From contig JAJIRX010000557.1 of NCBI GenBank assembly GCA_023853785.1, forward strand, positions 806,001 to 870,000: a stretch of 64,000 nucleotides of DNA, given 5' to 3'. The translations under genes were made by a program, and so were the position numbers. Below the pieces are notes generated by a model. The model was not told where the DNA came from. It saw nothing but the letters and a program-made list of their open reading frames with translations, and searched no databases. Shown here in pieces: positions 61,615 through 64,000 of this stretch; the stretch's first letter is position 1; the number at the start of each line of letters is the position of its first letter. The stretch is from Psilocybe azurescens (lineage: Eukaryota; Basidiomycota; Agaricomycetes; Agaricales; Agrocybaceae).

Positions 61615-62059
61615 ACGTTGGCTATGTTTGTTCGTTGTCTCAATTGGGCTGCTGTGTACAACAAAAGTACTTGGCATAGGTTTCCTAAGCGAGTCACCGA
61701 CAATGCTCTACAATGCTTTGTTCCTTTATGTCCTGATATACTATGATAATTCGTCATAGAGCGCTTAAGTCTTGTTCAAGCCGGCATGCATTGAGGCAGA
61801 TAACATTACATGTTACACACCAAATGACGACTATTGGTCAACTCTCGCGGAGTCACAAATGTGTGCCCACAACCCGACGATTGGATGTCATGAGGCAGAG
61901 AGTTTTGACAGATTATAGATCCCTCGTGTTCTCTTCACTCCTCTCCGATTCCTCTATAAATCGCCATCGATTGGAATAGCTTGACTAAAAATTGATTTGA
62001 TACTACCATCTAGACTGATCACAGCCTGACCACACGTACTATCCCTTGACTCCAACGAC
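61615..62059 (+). repeat. Promoter segment of duplication copy C
   Basis: Shares ordered blocks with 55045-55456, including the ACAGATTATAGATCCCTCGTG/CAGATCCCTCGTG block and CATCGATTGGAA. It carries a clear TATA box (61955-61960) about 105 bases before the copy C start, matching the spacing in copy A. Confidence 0.6.
61955..61960 (+). promoter_or_regulatory. TATA box of copy C
   Basis: TATAAA in the context CTCTATAAATCGCC, about 105 bases before ATG 62060. The same place in copy A reads TTTTATAACCGG. Confidence 0.45.
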
Positions 62060-64000
62060 ATGTCACCCAAGGAGCAACCATCCACATCCAGAAGAGAAGT
62101 ATCTCGACCCAGGGGTGAGTAATTGCTATTAATGAACCAATGTACTCTTAGAATTTATACTATTTAGCCTTGAAGCAACGGTCTAAGACACCAGCACAGA
62201 TAGTAGAGACCCCGCCTTGGACCACCTCCACAGTAGATCAAGCTTTCCTTTTCTTTGATGACCATCCACACAGCTGATAAACTCCTAGATTGTGCAAGAG
62301 AATACACACTTTGCGACTCTACCAGTGACACAACAGCAATCGTCGTCTGCTTTGGTCCGATCAAGTCCCAAATCTAAGGCAAAGACTCAAGAGTCAGGGC
62401 TCAGCGCTATCGTAAGTATACACTTGATTTTTGCGTTGGTACCACAGACATTTCCTTACTCATACAATTATACGACAGGATCTTACCTCTCACTCTATCA
62501 ACACTACGGGGTCACCGTCAACCGGCCTTCAACATCTTGATAGTCGGTCTGGGGATTATAACACTGACTCTGACTCATCTAAGGACTCGGAAGCGATATC
62601 GGGGAGTGAATCCAGAGTCGTCAATGTCCCTCATGGCCTGGATTTATTGTTTAATAATAAGGAGAGCAGTGCGCAGAGGTACTATCCCCAGGTGCAGGGC
62701 TATCCTCCCATTGTACATGGGCATCCTACCGTCTTATCTGGCTACACGCCCACTTCCAGCACCCACAACCAAGATAGCAACAACATCTCAAATCATAAAG
62801 TGGCAAACTCCTATAACCACACTCAACGGAATGTCAGAAGCAATGTTCACAATCACAACTATTATATCAATATCAATGACGGACATGATGGTATGTAGCG
62901 ATTTTCATTTTTGGGAGGAATCACTGTTATCTACCAAGTAATTCAACCAGGGTTAACTAGTATCGATCAAAACGATCCAAAGGTACCTGTAAGTTGTCCA
63001 TTCACTTAGTCTATCTAATAATAGTAAAATACAGAAATCGAAGAGAAATACAAGTCATTTGCTGGGTGAAGATGTTCGTGACGACATAGAAAAAGTACAT
63101 TCCTCTGTCTCTATTCTTAACCATGCAACTTGTTCACTATCGGAAAAGGTTCAATTTGAAGAATTGTTGTCAAAGGGCGTTCAACTGGAACCGTTGTCAT
63201 CAAATAGCGTTCAACACGAACAATCACCGTCAAGTCGCGTTCAACTTGTTCAAAATATCAACAACAGCAAGCTATCATCCTTGTCCTTGGATCGCCCATT
63301 GCCTCCTTTGCCTCCGTTGCCTCAGACACAAAGCCATTCTCCGCTTGTCGAGTCCGTCGAACTAAAAGGTATTCTTATACTGCGGATGAAATTTCTTTCT
63401 GATGTTCAAATAAATCAAGATTCTATTCCAAAAACTCCGAGTCGTGCGCACAATGTGATATCACCAAAGAAGCCCGAGGTACAGCACCATTTTCTCCACC
63501 GCTGAGAGTTGAACTAGCAAGATAAATGCTCACACATGCGGGTCTGTATCCAGAACTCTGAGGCGTTGCGCTCGAGGTTGGAGGCTGACAAACAAGAGGG
63601 GGGAAGTCCAAAACGATGCCTCTAACCTACTTGAATTGTCATCTCCATCCATTGATGTTGTGACCGCTCCAGCCCCAAACAGGACATATCAGACTGCTCT
63701 CACTGGGCACTTATCGTCAATCACCGCCGCCACAGGTGAGTCATCCATTGAAATTTCTGCGACTATTTCGTGGGAGTACAATATATACTACCACCGATGT
63801 TCTTATTTTATTGCACAGACTCTTTTGATTATATTGTTGAATATAAAAAGATGTGCGCCGTTTCAAAGCTTGCACAGATCTGCATGAGCTTACCATCCCC
63901 TGCAGCTCCTGCCCAGAGACTTAACCAAGCATATCAAATATTATATGAAGACCTCTATTTTCACGGATGATCGCACCGCCGTTCCTTTCTGGAAGCCTTC
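62060..64000 (+). CDS. Copy C of the agaric family, partial at the window end
   Basis: Starts MSPKEQPSTSRREVSRPR; exon 1 ends at 62114 and exon 2 starts at 62168. Later exons: SKAKTQESGLSAI-DLTSHSI, NVPHGLDLLFNN, a histidine/asparagine-rich stretch (RNVRSNVHNHNYY), then the 10-residue repeat array (63149-63256), PLPPLPPLPQT, and SSPSIDVVTAPAP followed by TGHLSS, which matches copy A (SSSIDVVAAPTP, TGHLAF). At the end LHELTIPCSS and LTKHIKYYMKTS align with copy A FNELTLPYNI and KEYAYAENYMKSS but sit one base out of register near 63917. The C-terminal, most conserved part lies beyond the window. Exon joints in the N-terminal part are tentative. Confidence 0.5.
63149..63256 (+). repeat. 30-bp coding tandem repeat in copy C
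   Basis: Three full 30-bp units and part of a fourth, starting GTTCAA, encode VQFEELLSKG, VQLEPLSSNS, VQHEQSPSSR and VQLVQN. Copy A has a single equivalent (SPSSGVQVQD), so the array expanded after the duplication. Confidence 0.8.

Larger units (their letters stand above)
60387..62059. other. Intergenic DNA upstream of copies B and C
   Basis: AT-rich, short frames only. From about 61615 it resembles the region upstream of copy A (see the duplication entry). No gene called. Confidence 0.55.

Noticed and set aside
52000..64000. Accessory cluster as a biosynthetic or anti-element defence system
   Set aside because: No enzyme core, nuclease, NTPase or transposase is visible; only DUF6535 and an uncharacterised family, so no system can be claimed.

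Overview
The window is nuclear DNA from a filamentous basidiomycete, most likely an Agaricomycete of the Agaricales type. Almost every gene is cut by 50-60 nt GT-AG introns, the genes lie close together on both strands, and the proteins are fungal core proteins plus agaric-type lineage-specific families (DUF6535 and a family marked by NGSLY.VTGHDKA). No mobile element, rRNA, tRNA or CRISPR array was recognised.

Layout. 1-9.2 kb: a small nuclear-type protein, a CLPTM1 membrane protein containing a 4-nt microexon, and an unknown Cys-motif protein. 9.8-12.3 kb (minus): a SET/zinc-finger methyltransferase directly downstream of, and possibly spliced onto, TOM20. 12.7-17.4 kb: the PP4 regulatory subunit 3 (PSY2/SMEK). 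19.3-24.4 kb (minus): a large WHI3-like two-RRM, Q/N/H-rich RNA-binding protein and a small tail-anchored protein. 27-32.1 kb: acyl-protein thioesterase (minus) and TRM10 (plus) sharing a 242-bp divergent promoter, then NDUFAF5 (minus). 33.5-41.7 kb: a C2H2 zinc-finger protein carrying a 132-bp coding minisatellite, and a long proline/serine-rich protein with an H2A-like histone fold. 41.9-51.3 kb: RNA polymerase I subunit 2 (minus), a NUP98/NUP116-type nucleoporin (plus) and RCF2 (plus).

52-64 kb is the accessory end. A DUF6535 membrane protein is followed by three members of one agaric family: copy A (plus, with a stop codon inside), copy B (minus, N-terminus not found) and copy C (plus, running off the window). 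A and C come from one duplicated segment that includes their promoters.

Working together: several genes serve mitochondria (TOM20, NDUFAF5, RCF2), the nucleus and gene expression (PP4R3, WHI3-like, RPA2, nucleoporin, zinc finger, histone fold) or tRNA modification (TRM10). They look like ordinary fungal gene order, not one pathway.

An important caveat: about 18 single-base frame breaks sit in otherwise well conserved genes, most of them in homopolymer runs. The simplest explanation is uncorrected assembly errors, so CDS spans are given from first start to last stop and the breaks are described in each entry. The 'CDS' spans include introns.
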